Shown: positions 10,038 through 21,297 of the stretch, one piece after another
Position numbering within the stretch: position 1 is the stretch's first letter
Layout of the letters: every line of letters starts with the position of its first letter
DNA from: Globodera rostochiensis
Taxonomy: Eukaryota > Nematoda > Chromadorea > Rhabditida > Heteroderidae
Reading direction: 5' to 3'
Assembly: GCA_018350325.1 (NCBI GenBank)
Contig: JAEVLN010000028.1
Coordinates: forward strand, 124,001 to 188,000
Length of the DNA: 64,000 nucleotides
Made by a program: the position numbers and the translations under genes
Notes under the pieces: generated by a model
The model's input: the letters and a program-made list of their open reading frames with translations, nothing else
What the model was told of the DNA's origin: nothing
Databases searched by the model: none

Positions 10038-13000
10038 CCGGGCCTTGGGTGTCTCTAATCTGCGGCCAAATTCCCGACTCAGCCCCAACTCAAGGACCCG
10101 GGCCTTGGGTGTCTCTAATCCGTGGCTAAACTCTCGACTCAGCCCCAACTCAAGAACCCGGGCCTTGGGTGTCTCTAATCCGTGGCCAAATTCCCGACTC
10201 AGCCCCAACTCAAGGACCCGAGTCTTGGATGTCTCTAATCCGTGGCTAAATTCCCGACTCAGCCCCAACTCAAGAACCCGGGCCTTGGGTGTCTCTAAAC
10301 AGTGGCCTAATTCCCGCTCAGCCCCAACTCAAGGACCCGGGCCTTGCGTGTCTCTAAACAGTGGCCTAATTCCCGACTCAGCCCCAACTCAAGGACCCGG
10401 GCCTTGGGTGTCTCTAAACAGTGGCCTAATTCCCGACTCAGCCCCAACTCAAGGACCCGGGCCTTGCGTGTCTCTAAACAGTGGCCTAATTCCCGACTCA
10501 GCCCCAACTCAAGGACCCAGGCATTGGGTGTCTCTAATCCGTGGCCTAATTCCCGACTCAGCCCCAACTCAAGGACCCGGGCCTTGGGTGTCTCTAATCC
10601 GCGGCTAAATTCCCGACTCAGCCCCAACTCAAGGACCCGGGCCTTGGGTGTCTCTAAACAGTGGCCTAATTCCCGACTCAGCCCCAACTCAAGTACCCGG
10701 GCCTTGGGTGTCTCTAATCCGTGGCCAAATTCCCGACTCAGCCCCAACTCAAGGACCCGGGCCTTGGGTGTCTCTAAACAGTAGCCTAATTCCCAACTCA
10801 GCCCCAACTCAAGGACCCGGGCCTTGGGTGTCTCTAATCCGCGGCTAAATTCCCGACTCAGCCCCAACTCAAGGACCCGGGCCTTGGGTGTCTCTAAACA
10901 GTGGCCTATTCCCGACTCAGCCCCAACTTAAGGACCCGGGCCTTGGGTGTCTCTAATCTGCGGCCAAATTCCCGACTCAGCCCCAACTCAAGGACCCGGG
11001 CCTTGGGTGTCTCTAATCCGTGGCTAAACTCTCGACTCAGCCCCAACTCAAGAACCCGGGCCTTGGGTGTCTCTAAACAGTGGCCTAATTCCCGACTCAG
11101 CCCCAACTCAAGGACCCAGGCATTGGGTGTCTCTAAACAGTGGCCTAATTCCCGACTCAGCCCCAACTCAAGGACCCGGGCCTTGGGTGTCTCTAATCCG
11201 CGGCTAAATTCCCGACTCAGCCCCAACTCAAGGACCCGGGCCTTGGGTGTCTCTAAACAGTGGCCTAATTCCCGACTCAGCCCCAACTCAAGGACCCGGG
11301 CCTTGGGTGTCTCTAATCCGTGGCCAAATTCCCGACTCAGCCCCAACTCAAGGACCCGGGCCTTGGGTGTCTCTAAACAGTAGCCTAATTCCCAACTCAG
11401 CCCCAACTCAAGGACCCGGGCCTTGGGTGTCTCTAATCCGTGGCTAAATTCCCGACTCAGCCCCAACTCAAGGACCCGGGCCTTGGGTGTCTCTAATCCG
11501 TGGCCAAATTCCCGACTCAGCCCCAACTCAAGGACCCGGGCCTTGGGTGTCTCTAAACAGTGGCCTAATTCCCAACTCAGCCCCAACTCAGGACCCGGGC
11601 CTTGGGTGTCTCTATCCGTGGCCTAATTCCCGACTCAGCCCCAACTCAAGGACCCGGGCCTTGGGTGTCTCTAAACAGTAGCCTAATTCCCAACTCAGGC
11701 CCCAACTCAAGGACCCGGGCCTTGGGTGTCTTCTAATCCGTGGCCTAATTCCCGACTCAGCCCCAACTCAAGGACCCGGGCCTTGGGTGTCTCTAAACAG
11801 TAGCCTAATTCCCAACTCAGCCCCAACTCAAGGACCCGGGCCTTGGGTGTCTCTAATCCGTGGCTAAATTCCCGACTCAGCCCCAACTCAAGGACCCGGG
11901 CCTTGGGTGTCTCTAATCCGTGGCCAATTCCCGACTCAGCCCCAACTCAAGGACCCGGGCCTTGGGTGTCTCTAATCCGTGGCTAATTCCCAACTCAGCC
12001 CCAACTCAAGGACCCGGGCCTTGGGTGTCTCTAATCCGTGGCTAAATTCCCGACTCAGCCCCAACTCAAGGACCCGGGCCTTGGGTGTCTCTAAACAGTG
12101 GCCTAATTCCCAACTCAGCCCCAACTCAAGGACCCGGGCCTTGGGTGTCTTTTTCCGTGGCCTAATTCCCGACTCAGCCCCAACTCAAGGACCCGGGCCT
12201 TGGGTGTCTCTAAACAGTGGCCTAATTCCCGACTCAGCCCCAACTCAAGGACCCGGGCCTTGGGTGTCTCTAATCCGTGGCCAAATTCCCGACTCAGCCC
12301 CAACTCAAGGACCCGGGCCTTGGGTGTCTCTAATCCGTGGCCAAATTCCCGACTCAGCCCCAACTCAAGGACCCGGGCCTTGGGTATCTCTAAACAGTGG
12401 CCTAATTCCCGACTCAGCCCCAACTCAAGGACCCGGGCCTTGGGTGTCTCTAAACAGTGGCCTATTCCCGACTCAGCCCCAACTTAAGGACCCGGGCCTT
12501 GGGTGTCTCTAATCTGCGGCCAAATTCCCGACTCAGCCCCAACTCAAGGACCCGGGCCTTGGGTGTCTCTAATCCGTGGCTAAACTCTCGACTCAGCCCC
12601 AACTCAAGAACCCGGGCCTTGGGTGTCTCTAATCCGTGGCCAAATTCCCGACTCAGCCCCAACTCAAGGACCCGAGTCTTGGATGTCTCTAATCCGTGGC
12701 TAAATTCCCGACTCAGCCCCAACTCAAGGACCCGGGCCTTGGGTGTCTTTTTCCGTGGCCTAATTCCCGACTCAGCCCCAACTCAAGGACCCGGGCCTTG
12801 GGTGTCTCTAAACAGTGGCCTAATTCCCGACTCAGCCCCAACTCAAGGACCCGGGCCTTGGGTGTCTCTAATCCGTGGCCAAATTCCCGACTCAGCCCCA
12901 ACTCAAGGACCCGGGCCTTGGGTGTCTCTAATCCGTGGCCAAATTCCCGACTCAGCCCCAACTCAAGGACCCGGGCCTTGGGTGTCTCTAAACAGTGGCC

Positions 13001-13346
13001 TAATTCCCGACTCAGCCCCAACTCAAGGACCCGGGCCTTGGGTGTCTCTAAACAGTGGCCTATTCCCGACTCAGCCCCAACTTAAGGACCCGGGCCTTGG
13101 GTGTCTCTAATCTGCGGCCAAATTCCCGACTCAGCCCCAACTCAAGGACCCGGGCCTTGGGTGTCTCTAATCCGTGGCTAAACTCTCGACTCAGCCCCAA
13201 CTCAAGAACCCGGGCCTTGGGTGTCTCTAATCCGTGGCCAAATTCCCGACTCAGCCCCAACTCAAGGACCCGAGTCTTGGATGTCTCTAATCCGTGGCTA
13301 AATTCCCGACTCAGCCCCAACTCAAGAACCCGGGCCTTGGGTGTCC
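10035..13346. repeat. 60-bp satellite array, about 55 copies (left arm)
   Basis: Perfect-to-near-perfect tandem repeat of a 60-bp unit containing CCGGGCCTTGGGTGTCTCTA, then a variable middle (ATCCGTGGCCAAATTCCCGA or AACAGTGGCCTAATTCCCGA), then CTCAGCCCCAACTCAAGGAC. Variant units recur in blocks; 12,457-12,830 and 13,055-13,340 repeat the same order of variants, so higher-order segments were duplicated. The unit length is a multiple of three and frames lack stops, so ORFs up to 226 codons run through it on both strands. They are not evidence for a protein. Confidence 0.95.
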
Positions 13347-14840
13347 TCAAATCCCAATGAATGTCCTGATCAATTTTATCCAAATTTTATCAATCCCCGG
13401 ACCTAAGCCAAACACCTCTCAATTGATCACCTGAATAAGCCCCGCGCAGCTTTCTGATCAGCTGTTGATCATTGCCGCCCAATTCTCGTTGAGATCCGTG
13501 CTGAGTACCGGATGAAGATCAAAGAGATGATAAAAGTGAAGAGCAGAAGATATGCGCATGAGATCACTGAGGTGATCAATAACAGCCGTCGCCGAACATG
13601 CTGATCAGTTGTTGATCGCTTAACACATTGATGCCAAAAAGTGCCAATTTGGATTTAAATGCCTTTCTCAAATCAATTCAAATTATCCAATAGGCCAAAA
13701 AATGCCAATTTAAAAAAAAAAGAAGTCGGTTTTAAGGTGCAAGTCCGAGATGTTCCCGGTCTCGGTTGAACCCCGGCAAAAGTTTGGTCAGTAGTAGGTC
13801 ACGTTGACCTACTACTTTGGTCCCTAAAATAAAGGCCATCCCGGGCACTTCTGTTCATTGATAAGTTGACATATTCCGAAAATTCGACAGAATCAAAATT
13901 TTAACATTTAACGCCGGGGGGGGGCTTCATTCGGTGGCATTTATTTGGCTTTTCTCTGCTGTCTCCCCCCCCCCCCCAACCACCTTCGTTTGTCGCCGCC
14001 GGGGTTCTTGCCCAAAAAAGGACGAAGACGGCGGCTGTTGTCGTCCTCGTCGTTGCTGGTCCGCCGCCCCGCCGACTCATCGACCGTTGATGATGATGAT
14101 GAACACGACGATGATGATGCCACCGCCGCCGCCGCTGCCGCCCTTTTTCTGCCGTTTACCTTACAGTGGAGGAGGACGCGGCGAATTTGTGACGGCAGCG
14201 CCCGCGGCGGCGGCGGAGTGAATGGACCGCTTTTTAAAAGGCGGTAATCTGAGAATTGTTTGAACAAAATTAGTCAATTCTCGCCTCTATTTTTATTTAG
14301 TCATTTTTGTTTGTTTCAATAATTGTCAAAAGCTTTATATGCGTAAAGGGTTGAAATTTTGTCAAAAAGCTTCATTTGAATTGGGTAAAATTGGTCTGGT
14401 TGGGCAAAAAAGAAGATTGAATACCACACAATACACTTTGCTGTGGCGGCGGTGGAATGGACAAAATTTCCATACCACCCGTTGCATTATTAGCCGCCGA
14501 CCGTTGTGGACGGACGGACGGGGTGGGACGGTGAAATGGTGGAAGGGTGTGGGTGGGACCGTCCCCCCGGGGTGTGGGGGGGGGGTCCTCCTTGTCCGCC
14601 GTGTCCAGATGTTGTGGCGCCGGTGGAGGTGGATCGGGTGCGGAACCATGGGGACGCCCGGGGGGGGGGACGACACAAAACGAACGACGACGACGGAAGG
14701 TGGCCCTGGAGGGGGGGGGGGGGGGGGACTCTTAAGTTAATACGAATGAGAGGAAAGGGAGGGAGAAAAAAATGATTGTGTTGAAGAGCTGTAAGCTGAG
14801 CTCCAACAATATGTAAATTTTGTAAATGAATAAAAGGGTT
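13347..14840. other. Non-coding, low-complexity part of left arm
   Basis: GATC-rich sequence (13,365-13,640) with frequent TGATCA, then an inverted GTAGTAGGTCA/TGACCTACTAC pair (13,793-13,816), then poly-G/C tracts and trinucleotide-rich GATGATGAT/GCCGCCGCC sequence (14,080-14,220). ORFs here encode only Asp, Ala, Pro or Gly runs. No gene is supported. Confidence 0.5.
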
Positions 14841-14844
14841 CAAC

Positions 14845-16575
14845 GCCGGCAGGGATGTGCCCCCCGGGTTCCGGAATTCTTCCGGACATTTTCAGGACCG
14901 GAATTCGGCTTTCCGGAACGAGGGCTGCGCAGCAAGTCGAGCGCGCAAAGTGAAAAAAGCGTGAAAAATTCAGAATCGGACGGGGTAAATTAAGCAAAAT
15001 TTAATTATTCTCATTTTGTTTTTGTTTTGTTTTTGGTAATGGGAGGAAAGTGCTTTAATAGTACAGCTTGAAAAACTCACTGAATGGAAAGCTTTACAAA
15101 ACAACAAATTTGGGCTAATATGCACTGGCCTTGAGCCTACTCACATCGATACGAAGCGCTAAAAATAGCAAAACAAAAATTGTTGCAAAAACAAATAATT
15201 TCCAAAATTTAGTTAAACATTTTCTTTGTTGTTAAATATTGCAGGAACAATTTTACAAAATTAAAAACCTAAAAAGAAACCCATCTTCATAAATATGTAA
15301 ATTCTGACAAAAATTTTGGCAAACAAAAAAAGGATAATTAATAAATGGACTGAACTCTCAAAAATTGTGGTTGACCCCCTATCTCATTTAATGAATAATT
15401 AAAGGTCACATTATTCCATTCGCTCTCATTGAAGTGAAGTGAATGAATGGCCCTTTCGTCCGGGTCGCCGCCCGAGGTCATATTCACTGCCCCCACCCGC
15501 CGAATTTGTGGGAAAACAAAGCAAACAACTTTTACAGCGTTCAGTGGGAATGGAGACGGATAGACAAAAGGCTGACACAAAAAGAAGACAAATGGAAACA
15601 AATTGTTGGACAAAAGGACGATACTAGGGGATGTATGTACATTGTACAAGAGCAAATTGACGACAAAAATGGTTAGACAACAGAGCGACATAAAGGAATA
15701 GATGGACAAACGGACGACAACAAAAATATGTGGGAAAATGTCGTCCCAAATCGTATTTTTTGTTTGTTTGATTTTTGGTTTAGATTGAGTGTCTTTGTGT
15801 GGCGTTTTGGAGCCACTCTCAATTGGGGGGATTGGGGAAGATCGGAGCCTCCCCCCCCCCCAAAATGAATGAATTGAATTGGTCGCCGGCGGCGCACATA
15901 TGGGGGCAAAATGAATGAACGGATTGAAACACATTTTTTATTCACGGTCAAAACCCGATTAATCCCAGTCAAAACCCGGTTAATCCCGGCTCGGGAATCT
16001 TTGGCCTTTCCCCATTCATTCATTATATTGCCCACAATCATCCCCGCCCCATCGGTCCGTCTCAATTAATATTTAAAAATTTGGCCAAAAAATCGAAAAA
16101 AATTTTGGTGTAGCACCCTTCTGTGTTCTGTGAATTGATTTGAAATGGTAAAAGCGTAAACCAATCAGAAGGAGGCTTTCAGACCAGAAATGGATATTAA
16201 ATATTTCTCTATGAAAAAAGCATTTAAAATTCGAAAAATAAGAATAATCGACAAAATGTGCAACGCAAATTTTGTCCAACCCTTTGAATGTTTGTTCAGA
16301 CCAGAAGTCCAAATTATCATAAAAAAAATTGAGCGTCACGATTTGCTGCTGCTGAACATTGATCAGGCTTGTAGAAGCAGAGCAGAACATTAAAAATCCG
16401 GATCAATGAATGAAAATGCAAATGGACACGGACGGAGGGGGCACACCGGGGGGGGGAGGGGGGAAGGTCGCCGCCAAATTAATACGTTTTATTGTGAAAA
16501 AATGCGGATGCAAAGAACGAATGGGGGGGGGGGGGGGGGGGGTGGGGGAATGGATTTGATATTAATGTAAAAAAA
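14845..16575. other. Left-arm sequence without a supported gene
   Basis: Begins with a CAGGGATGTGCC terminus and CCGGAATTC repeats (about 14,850-14,920), a probable element fragment. AT-rich sequence follows. The longest ORF (15,338-15,934, minus, 198 codons) is mirrored in the other arm but has no family resemblance and is hydrophobic and low-complexity at its start. Poly-G tracts lie at 16,447-16,456 and 16,525-16,542. Confidence 0.4.
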
Positions 16576-16955
16576 TTAGTACATAAATAGGGTGAGACAT
16601 AAATTAAGAAACGCAAATCGATATGAGAATAAATATTTTATATTTGTTGGGTTCATTTGATATACGACAATTTTCGAATCCCGCTGTAAACTGTCCCGAA
16701 AGTGTTCCATTACCCCCAAACTTTCCGGACAAAATTTTTGCACCCGTTCCTTCAGATTCCTGTCCGACACCCAAAGAATGTCGGGGCTATTTGAGCTTTC
16801 AATGGCACCCCATTGGGCGACGACCGCTTTAGTGACGCGGTCTGTTCTGGCATAAGGGATCGCCCGGAAGGGCCATCATGTCGAGGTGTGAGTGGGAGGG
16901 ATCAAGGCGCTGAAGCGCAAACTGCTTTTTCTGTGTTAGCTGAGTGGGACAAACT
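16576..16955 (-). pseudogene. Unrecognised coding exon with one frameshift (left arm)
   Basis: An acceptor-like CCAATTTAG at 16,956 is followed by coding-looking sequence: KKQFALQRLDPSHSHLDMM, then ALPGDPLCQN. The reading then resumes in another frame as RVTKAVVAQWGAIESSN, ILWVSDRNLKERVQ and FCPESLGVMEHFRDSLQ, to a stop at 16,576. Third-position GC bias differs from the AT-rich surroundings, which supports real coding ancestry. The frame break (near 16,845) is shared by both arms; alternatively the CCAG there is a splice acceptor and the upstream part is another exon. I do not recognise the family. It contains the empty target site CCTCCCAC (complement at 16,892-16,899) that is occupied by a hAT-like element in the right arm. 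Confidence 0.5.
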
Positions 16956-17221
16956 CTAAATTGGTGGACTAATTAATGCATTTTGGAAAAATTGGACAAA
17001 TGAATATGGACGGAGGTTCGGCGGAGGGGGGGTGGGGGGGGGGACGAAGCGGTCGCTGTGCTTGGACAATTTGGGAACAGCAGAGCCCCGGGGCCCCGTC
17101 GATTGTTAGAGGATCGATGATGGACTCTTCGCCAACATATATATCACATCATCATTAACCTGTCGGAGGCGGTGGCTGCGGCTATGTGTGTTAGCCCCTC
17201 GGGGGGGGGGAGTGATGCGAT
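16956..17221. other. Inner end of left arm
   Basis: GC-rich, with poly-G (17,025-17,042 and 17,202-17,210). No gene seen. Homology to the right arm ends at the GAGTGATGCGAT sequence. Confidence 0.45.
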
Positions 17222-17790
17222 TGTTACACAAAAAAGGGTTAACGGCAGGGCAGACCCTTTTTTGCCAAGAAAATGAATGGTTCTCCCCCCCCCCCCCCCC
17301 CTCAGATCAAATCAATGGACGGGGAGAAGCTCTGACCGGTCCGAGCTAAGCAGAGCCGATCAATTGTCCCTTGGGGAAGCAGTTTTTTAAAGGAAAAGTG
17401 TGAAGTTTCATTACAAAAGATTTAAATTTATATAAATTTTTAAGAAGTGAAAAATTTAACATCTGCCAAGTTAAATTGAAAACTCAGGGACGGGGTATTG
17501 AAATTTTGACCGTTTCAATCCGATCACTGATCATGATCAAATAAAAAGAAATAAAAAGCACATTCCATAAAAAGGAGAAAAACCCCGGTATTTAAAGTTA
17601 AATTCAATATTTCCGCAAAATTTAATTCATAAAAACGAAAGTTGAAAATTTGACAAATTTGAGCGCACAAAATCAGCACAAATCTGATCGGTCAGAGGAC
17701 CGACAAATTGTACTTTAATTGGCTGCACTTTGGTGGTCATTCAACGGAAATTCGGCTTTCCCTTCCCCCCGAACCGGATGATCCGCGCCG
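17222..17790. other. Spacer of the inverted repeat, proximal part
   Basis: AT-rich sequence with a poly-C run (17,286-17,301) and several TGATCA sites. No gene is supported. The sequence has no counterpart in either arm. Confidence 0.4.
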
Positions 17791-17804
17791 ATCCATTCAG
17801 ACAA

Positions 17805-18225
17805 AAGTGCGGGGGCGGGGAAAGAATAAAAACCGGGGGCGGGGAAGAATAAAAACGGGGAGAATGCGGGGGGGGGGGGGAGAATAAAAAGGGGGAGAAT
17901 GTGGGGGCGGGGAAGAATAAAAACGGGGAGAAGGCGGCGTGGGGGGGGGAAGAATAAAAACGGGGAGAAGCCGGGGGCGGGGAAGAATAAAAACGGGGAG
18001 AAGCCGGGGGCGGGGAAGAATAAAAACGGGGAGAAGGCGGGGGCGGGGAAAAATAAAAACGGGGAGAATATTGGGGGCGGGGAAGAATAAAAACGGGGAG
18101 AAGGCGGCGTGGGGGGGGGAAGAATAAAAACGGGGAGAAGCCGGGGGCGGGGAAGAATAAAAACGGGGAGAAGGCGGGGGACGGGGGTCGGGGAAGAATA
18201 AAAACGGGGAGAATGCGGGGGGGGG
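17805..18225. repeat. G-rich minisatellite, unit about 32 bp
   Basis: About a dozen tandem copies of a unit combining GGGGCGGGGAAGAATAAAAA with CGGGGAGAAGGC. Runs of three or more G are spaced closely enough for G-quadruplex formation on the plus strand. The polypurine/polypyrimidine bias yields ORFs on both strands (FYSSP repeats on the minus strand) that are not genes. Confidence 0.9.
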
Positions 18226-18320
18226 GCAGGCGGGGAGAGGCACAAATAAATGGGCATATGGAAATGAATGAACAAAATGGACAGTGCCCGCCGCGCGGGC
18301 GGACTTAATGTTGTTGCGAT

Positions 18321-18324
<4 letters not shown>

Positions 18325-18377
<53 letters not shown>

Positions 18378-18384
18378 AACAAAT
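18325..18384. repeat. (CA)n microsatellite
   Basis: An uninterrupted run of CA dinucleotides (about 24 units) followed by CAAACAAACAAA. Confidence 0.95.
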
Positions 18385-18588
18385 CTTCTGAAAAAGGGAG
18401 GATTTGCGCCGGAAGGGAAAGCAAACAAACAGTCACACAATGATGGAGGAGTATGTAGATTTGGAGATGATGGACTCTGGCAACGACTGGGCTAGGGTCG
18501 CTGCCATGTGTGTTCATCTGCTGCTGCTCTTGCTCTGTTTGTTTCTGTGTTTATTGTTCATCAACAGAACACTTTGAGGCACCATCAC

Positions 18589-18850
18589 CAGGGTTGCCGT
18601 GGGTGACCCGAAACCCGATGAGCCGAAACCCGGCTTGTTTTCAACCCGAAGACCCGACCCGAGGTTTTTTGGGTCGACCCGACCCTAGATCCGGGTTTTG
18701 AGGGGGGGGGGGGGGGGGGGTGGCTCGGCGGTGCAGATAGGCGCCGCGGAGAAAATTTTGAATTTTTTGACAGAATTTGTTAAGAAAATTGGTCCAAAAA
18801 CTGCAGAATTTTGCCAAATTTTTCGTTAGAGGGACTTGCCCCATATTTTC
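18589..18850. mobile_element. Truncated hAT-like element with ACCCGA repeats and hairpin module
   Basis: Starts with a CAGGGTTGCCGTGGG terminus and tandem GACCCGA/CCGAAACCCG motifs. A poly-G tract and a copy of the CGGCGG...GCGCCGCGG hairpin module (18,725-18,749) follow, then TTGACAGAATTTGTTAAGAA. The opposite terminus is not seen, so the element is truncated or rearranged. Confidence 0.45.
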
Positions 18851-19025
18851 TGCAAAATTTCCCCCGGTTTTCCTGTACCCGGCGGTGTTTTACTGTTAAT
18901 TATTGTCATCGATATTCATCGTCGAACAACAACAACACACAAACGGACGGTTACGGAGGGGCAGGGGCAGGGAGGAGGGACGGGGGAGGGGAGAAATGGT
19001 TGGTTGCTGATGTTCATGTGTACAG

Positions 19026-19667
19026 CAGGGTTGCAACGGATTGGGAAAAAAGTCGGATACGGATTTCGGACCGGATAACCCAAAATTTGTCGGATCGGAT
19101 TTCGGATATCGGATTTGAAAAAACACCGGATTTCGGATATCGGATAACGGATTTCGGATGAAAAAATTTTTTAGTGGAAAAAACTGAAATTTTGGTGTTT
19201 TTTTAGAAGATTTCCGGGAAATGATAATTTATTCAATGTAACACTCAAGTTCAATAAGAAAAATCGCAAATGGGCAAATTATGGTGAAGAAAAAGTTTAA
19301 CTTCCCATCCAGGGCCGTAACCAGAAAAATTTTTAGAGGGGGGGGGGCAAGCCAAAAAAAAGTCGATTCTTAGTTTTGTTAAAGTTTAACTAAAAATTTT
19401 GTCGATTTTTATTTTTCAAAAATACAAATTTTTTTTTGCGAATTCTGCTTGCGGGGTGGGGGAGGGGTCGGCGGTGCCGATAGGCGCCGCCGAGAAAATT
19501 TTGAATTTTTAATGTGAATTTGTTAAGAAAATTGGTCAAAAAAATGTAAAATCGGATTTCGGATATCGGATTGGCGCGCAAAATTTGTCGGATCAGATTT
19601 CGAATATCGGATTGAGAAAAACACCGGATTTCGGATAACGGATTTCGGATGATCCGTTACAACCCTG
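19026..19667. mobile_element. hAT-like non-autonomous element with GTGTACAG target duplication
   Basis: A 642-bp element with terminal inverted repeats CAGGGTTGCAACGGAT and ATCCGTTACAACCCTG. The exact 8-bp direct repeat GTGTACAG flanks it (19,018-19,025 and 19,668-19,675). Both ends are arrays of CGGATTTCGGATATCGGAT. The interior holds a second CAGGGCCGTAACCAG terminus (19,313) and the hairpin module at 19,469-19,492, so other elements may be nested. It has no transposase. The CAGGG start and 8-bp duplication are the hallmark of hAT transposition. Confidence 0.9.
19469..19492. repeat. GATA-loop hairpin module (one of eight)
   Basis: Stem arm CGGCGGTGCC and arm GGCGCCGCCG pair with one G-T wobble around a GATA loop. 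Further copies, some degenerate and in either orientation, lie at 18,725, 23,782, 23,927, 36,799, 36,902, 50,444 and 50,740. Most are followed by GAGAAAATTTTGAATTTTT and then AATTTGTTAAGAAAATTGG. Confidence 0.8.
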
Positions 19668-19675
19668 GTGTACAG

Positions 19676-20340
19676 ACAGCAGCAGCACCAGCACCAGCAG
19701 AAGACTTGTATGATGAATATATGGATGGACCGTAGGTTTATGGGTAAGGTCAGCAAATCGCCCGCGTCAATTTACATCTCACCCCTTCGCGCACCATAAA
19801 CCCGCACTTTAAAACGCTGTGCGCCTGCCTCGTCGGTGGTCGAGACTCTTGACATTTTGGGAGCGTGGGGTGGAATAATGTGAATGGTCACTCTCGCCGC
19901 CTCGCGTGCTCCCGTCACACCGACCAAAGCTCGCTCGCTCTCGTCCGTCCAACCGCCGGATGTGGCGGCGCGGAGATGGACGACGGCACTTTCATTCATG
20001 TATGTAAATTGAATAACACTTTGCGAGTAAATAGAACCGAAAATTTTTTTGATTTAATAAAATTCGCGAAAGATTCTCGCCCATCGGAGGTGGGGGGGGG
20101 GATTCGAAGCGCTGTGTGTCGGTCGAAACTCTCGACAATTTTTGGGGTACAAATTGAACAATAAGCAAAAAGCAGTTTAAAGGGGCGAAAGAATGTGTGG
20201 CAATTACGCCCCCCCCCTCCCCCCTCCCCTCCGGTCAAATTTTTGTGTGCCCGATGTTTAATGTGATTTTTGTTGTTGTTAGTCGTCGCCCGAAAAATTA
20301 AAAAATTGTAAAAATTCCATAAACTCTCTTCCGTCAAGAC
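19676..20340. other. Spacer segment without a supported gene
   Basis: GC-rich at 19,760-20,000 with open frames on both strands, neither family-like. CGACTCTCGCCATC-type sequence near 20,080 and poly-C tracts near 20,207-20,230. Two related GGTCGA-AACTCTCGAC stretches occur at 19,838-19,855 and 20,118-20,140. Confidence 0.4.
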
Positions 20341-21289
20341 CAGTGTTTTCCTGTTCCAGCTTGGCCTGTTCTGTTCCTGTTCTGTTCCTGTTCCTGTTCT
20401 ATTCTAGAATTTAGAACAGCACAGGAACAGGAACAGATTCAAAATCCTTGGAACAGGAACAGAACAGGAACAGAACAGGCCAAGCTAGAACAGGGTAAAA
20501 ATTGAAGAATTGAACTTTTATTGAGTAATATATTTGAAATTTCCAACTATCCAGGTGGCGTAGTGGTTAAACTGAGTGACGTGATTCAATTTTGGCTAAG
20601 GTTCAACTTTCCTTAGTGAAAATCTTTTTTATTCTTTTTATTTTACTCCCTGGTGTGGTGTAATGGTGAGTGATATGTGATGCCTGGGGCTGTGGGTTCG
20701 AACCCCCGACTTTGTAAATGATTTTTTTTTTCTCTCTTTTTATGAACTTTGATGGTAATTAAAAATATTTTAGATTTAATATTTTTTGAAGACATATAAA
20801 TTTTTTATTTGTTTCATTAAACTTGAGAAAAAAATCATAGGGGGACCCTTTTGTTTTGTTTTTAAAAATCAAGACCAATTTAGTTAACAATTCCATCAAA
20901 ATCTTCAAAAAATGGTTGCAAAACCTAAATTAAAATATTTTCGTAAAAGTCTCGTGTTTTTGAGGGTCAATCTCGAGTCTCGGGGTAAAGTCTTGGTAAG
21001 GTTAGGTCTCGAGCATCACTAGGAAGTGATTGAACACTTTGTCCAATGCATCATCAATTAAAATTTCAGACTGAATTTCACTCGGAAAATTTTTAATTTG
21101 GAACAGTCTAAGAACAGTTTACTCTGTTCTGTTCCTGTTCTGTTCCTGTTCTGTTCCTGTTCTGTTCCTGTTCCTGTTCTGTTCTCGAGGTCGGAACAGA
21201 ACAGGAACAGAACAGACAGGCTGTTCTAAGATTTTAGAACAGAACAGGAACAGGAACAGGTTCAAAATTGTTGGAACAGGAAAACACTG
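20341..21289. mobile_element. hAT-like element with CTGTTCC arms and tRNA-like interior
   Basis: A 949-bp element with terminal inverted repeats CAGTGTTTTCCTGTTCC and GGAACAGGAAAACACTG. It is flanked by the exact 8-bp duplication GTCAAGAC (20,333-20,340 and 20,290-equivalent at 21,290-21,297). Both ends consist of tandem TGTTCCTGTTC and GGAACAGGAACAG motifs in both orientations, able to form long hairpins. The interior carries two tRNA-like units (see 20,551-20,712). No transposase is encoded. Confidence 0.9.
20551..20712 (+). other. Two tRNA-like (pol III box) units inside the hAT-like element
   Basis: First unit: A-box-like TGGCGTAGTGG at 20,556-20,566 followed by a weak B-box (AAGGTTCAACTTT). 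Second unit: A-box-like TGGTGTAATGG at 20,656-20,666 and a good B-box GGTTCGAACCC at 20,695-20,705. Spacing is tRNA-like, but no complete cloverleaf can be folded, so these are tRNA-derived relics (SINE-like) and not tRNA genes. An equivalent pair lies at 42,265-42,398. Confidence 0.55.
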
Positions 21290-21297
21290 GTCAAGAC

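Larger units (their letters stand above)
4084..17221. repeat. Left arm of a 13 kb inverted repeat
   Basis: Read in reverse complement, this arm matches 23,037-35,636 nearly base for base over most of its length. The outer edge is the shared GCGCCTGTG at 4,084-4,092 (CACAGGCGC on the right, ending 35,636). The inner edge is GAGTGATGCGAT ending 17,221 (right copy starts 23,037). Between the arms is a 5.8 kb spacer. Arm differences are satellite copy number, one insertion unique to each arm, homopolymer lengths and scattered substitutions. The edges were placed by eye. Confidence 0.9.

Noticed and set aside
10035..13346. Possible CRISPR array
   Set aside because: Units are contiguous tandem repeats without unique spacers, in eukaryotic sequence and with no cas genes.
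10045..13383. Long ORFs with repeating NSRLSPNSRTRALGVS-type text on both strands
   Set aside because: They arise from a 60-bp satellite whose length is a multiple of three; overlapping frames on both strands are open, and there are no starts, splice sites or family features.
13934..14267. ORFs with Asp, Ala and Pro runs as low-complexity proteins
   Set aside because: Trinucleotide-rich DNA open in several frames on both strands; no supporting splice or start context.
15338..15934. 198-200 codon ORF mirrored in both arms (25,480-26,082) as a membrane protein gene
   Set aside because: Its start changes frame with poly-G tract length between arms, and it has no splice context or family motif.
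17715..18440. 241-codon minus-strand ORF rich in FYSSP and Cys-Val runs
   Set aside because: Translation of the G-rich minisatellite and the CA repeat.
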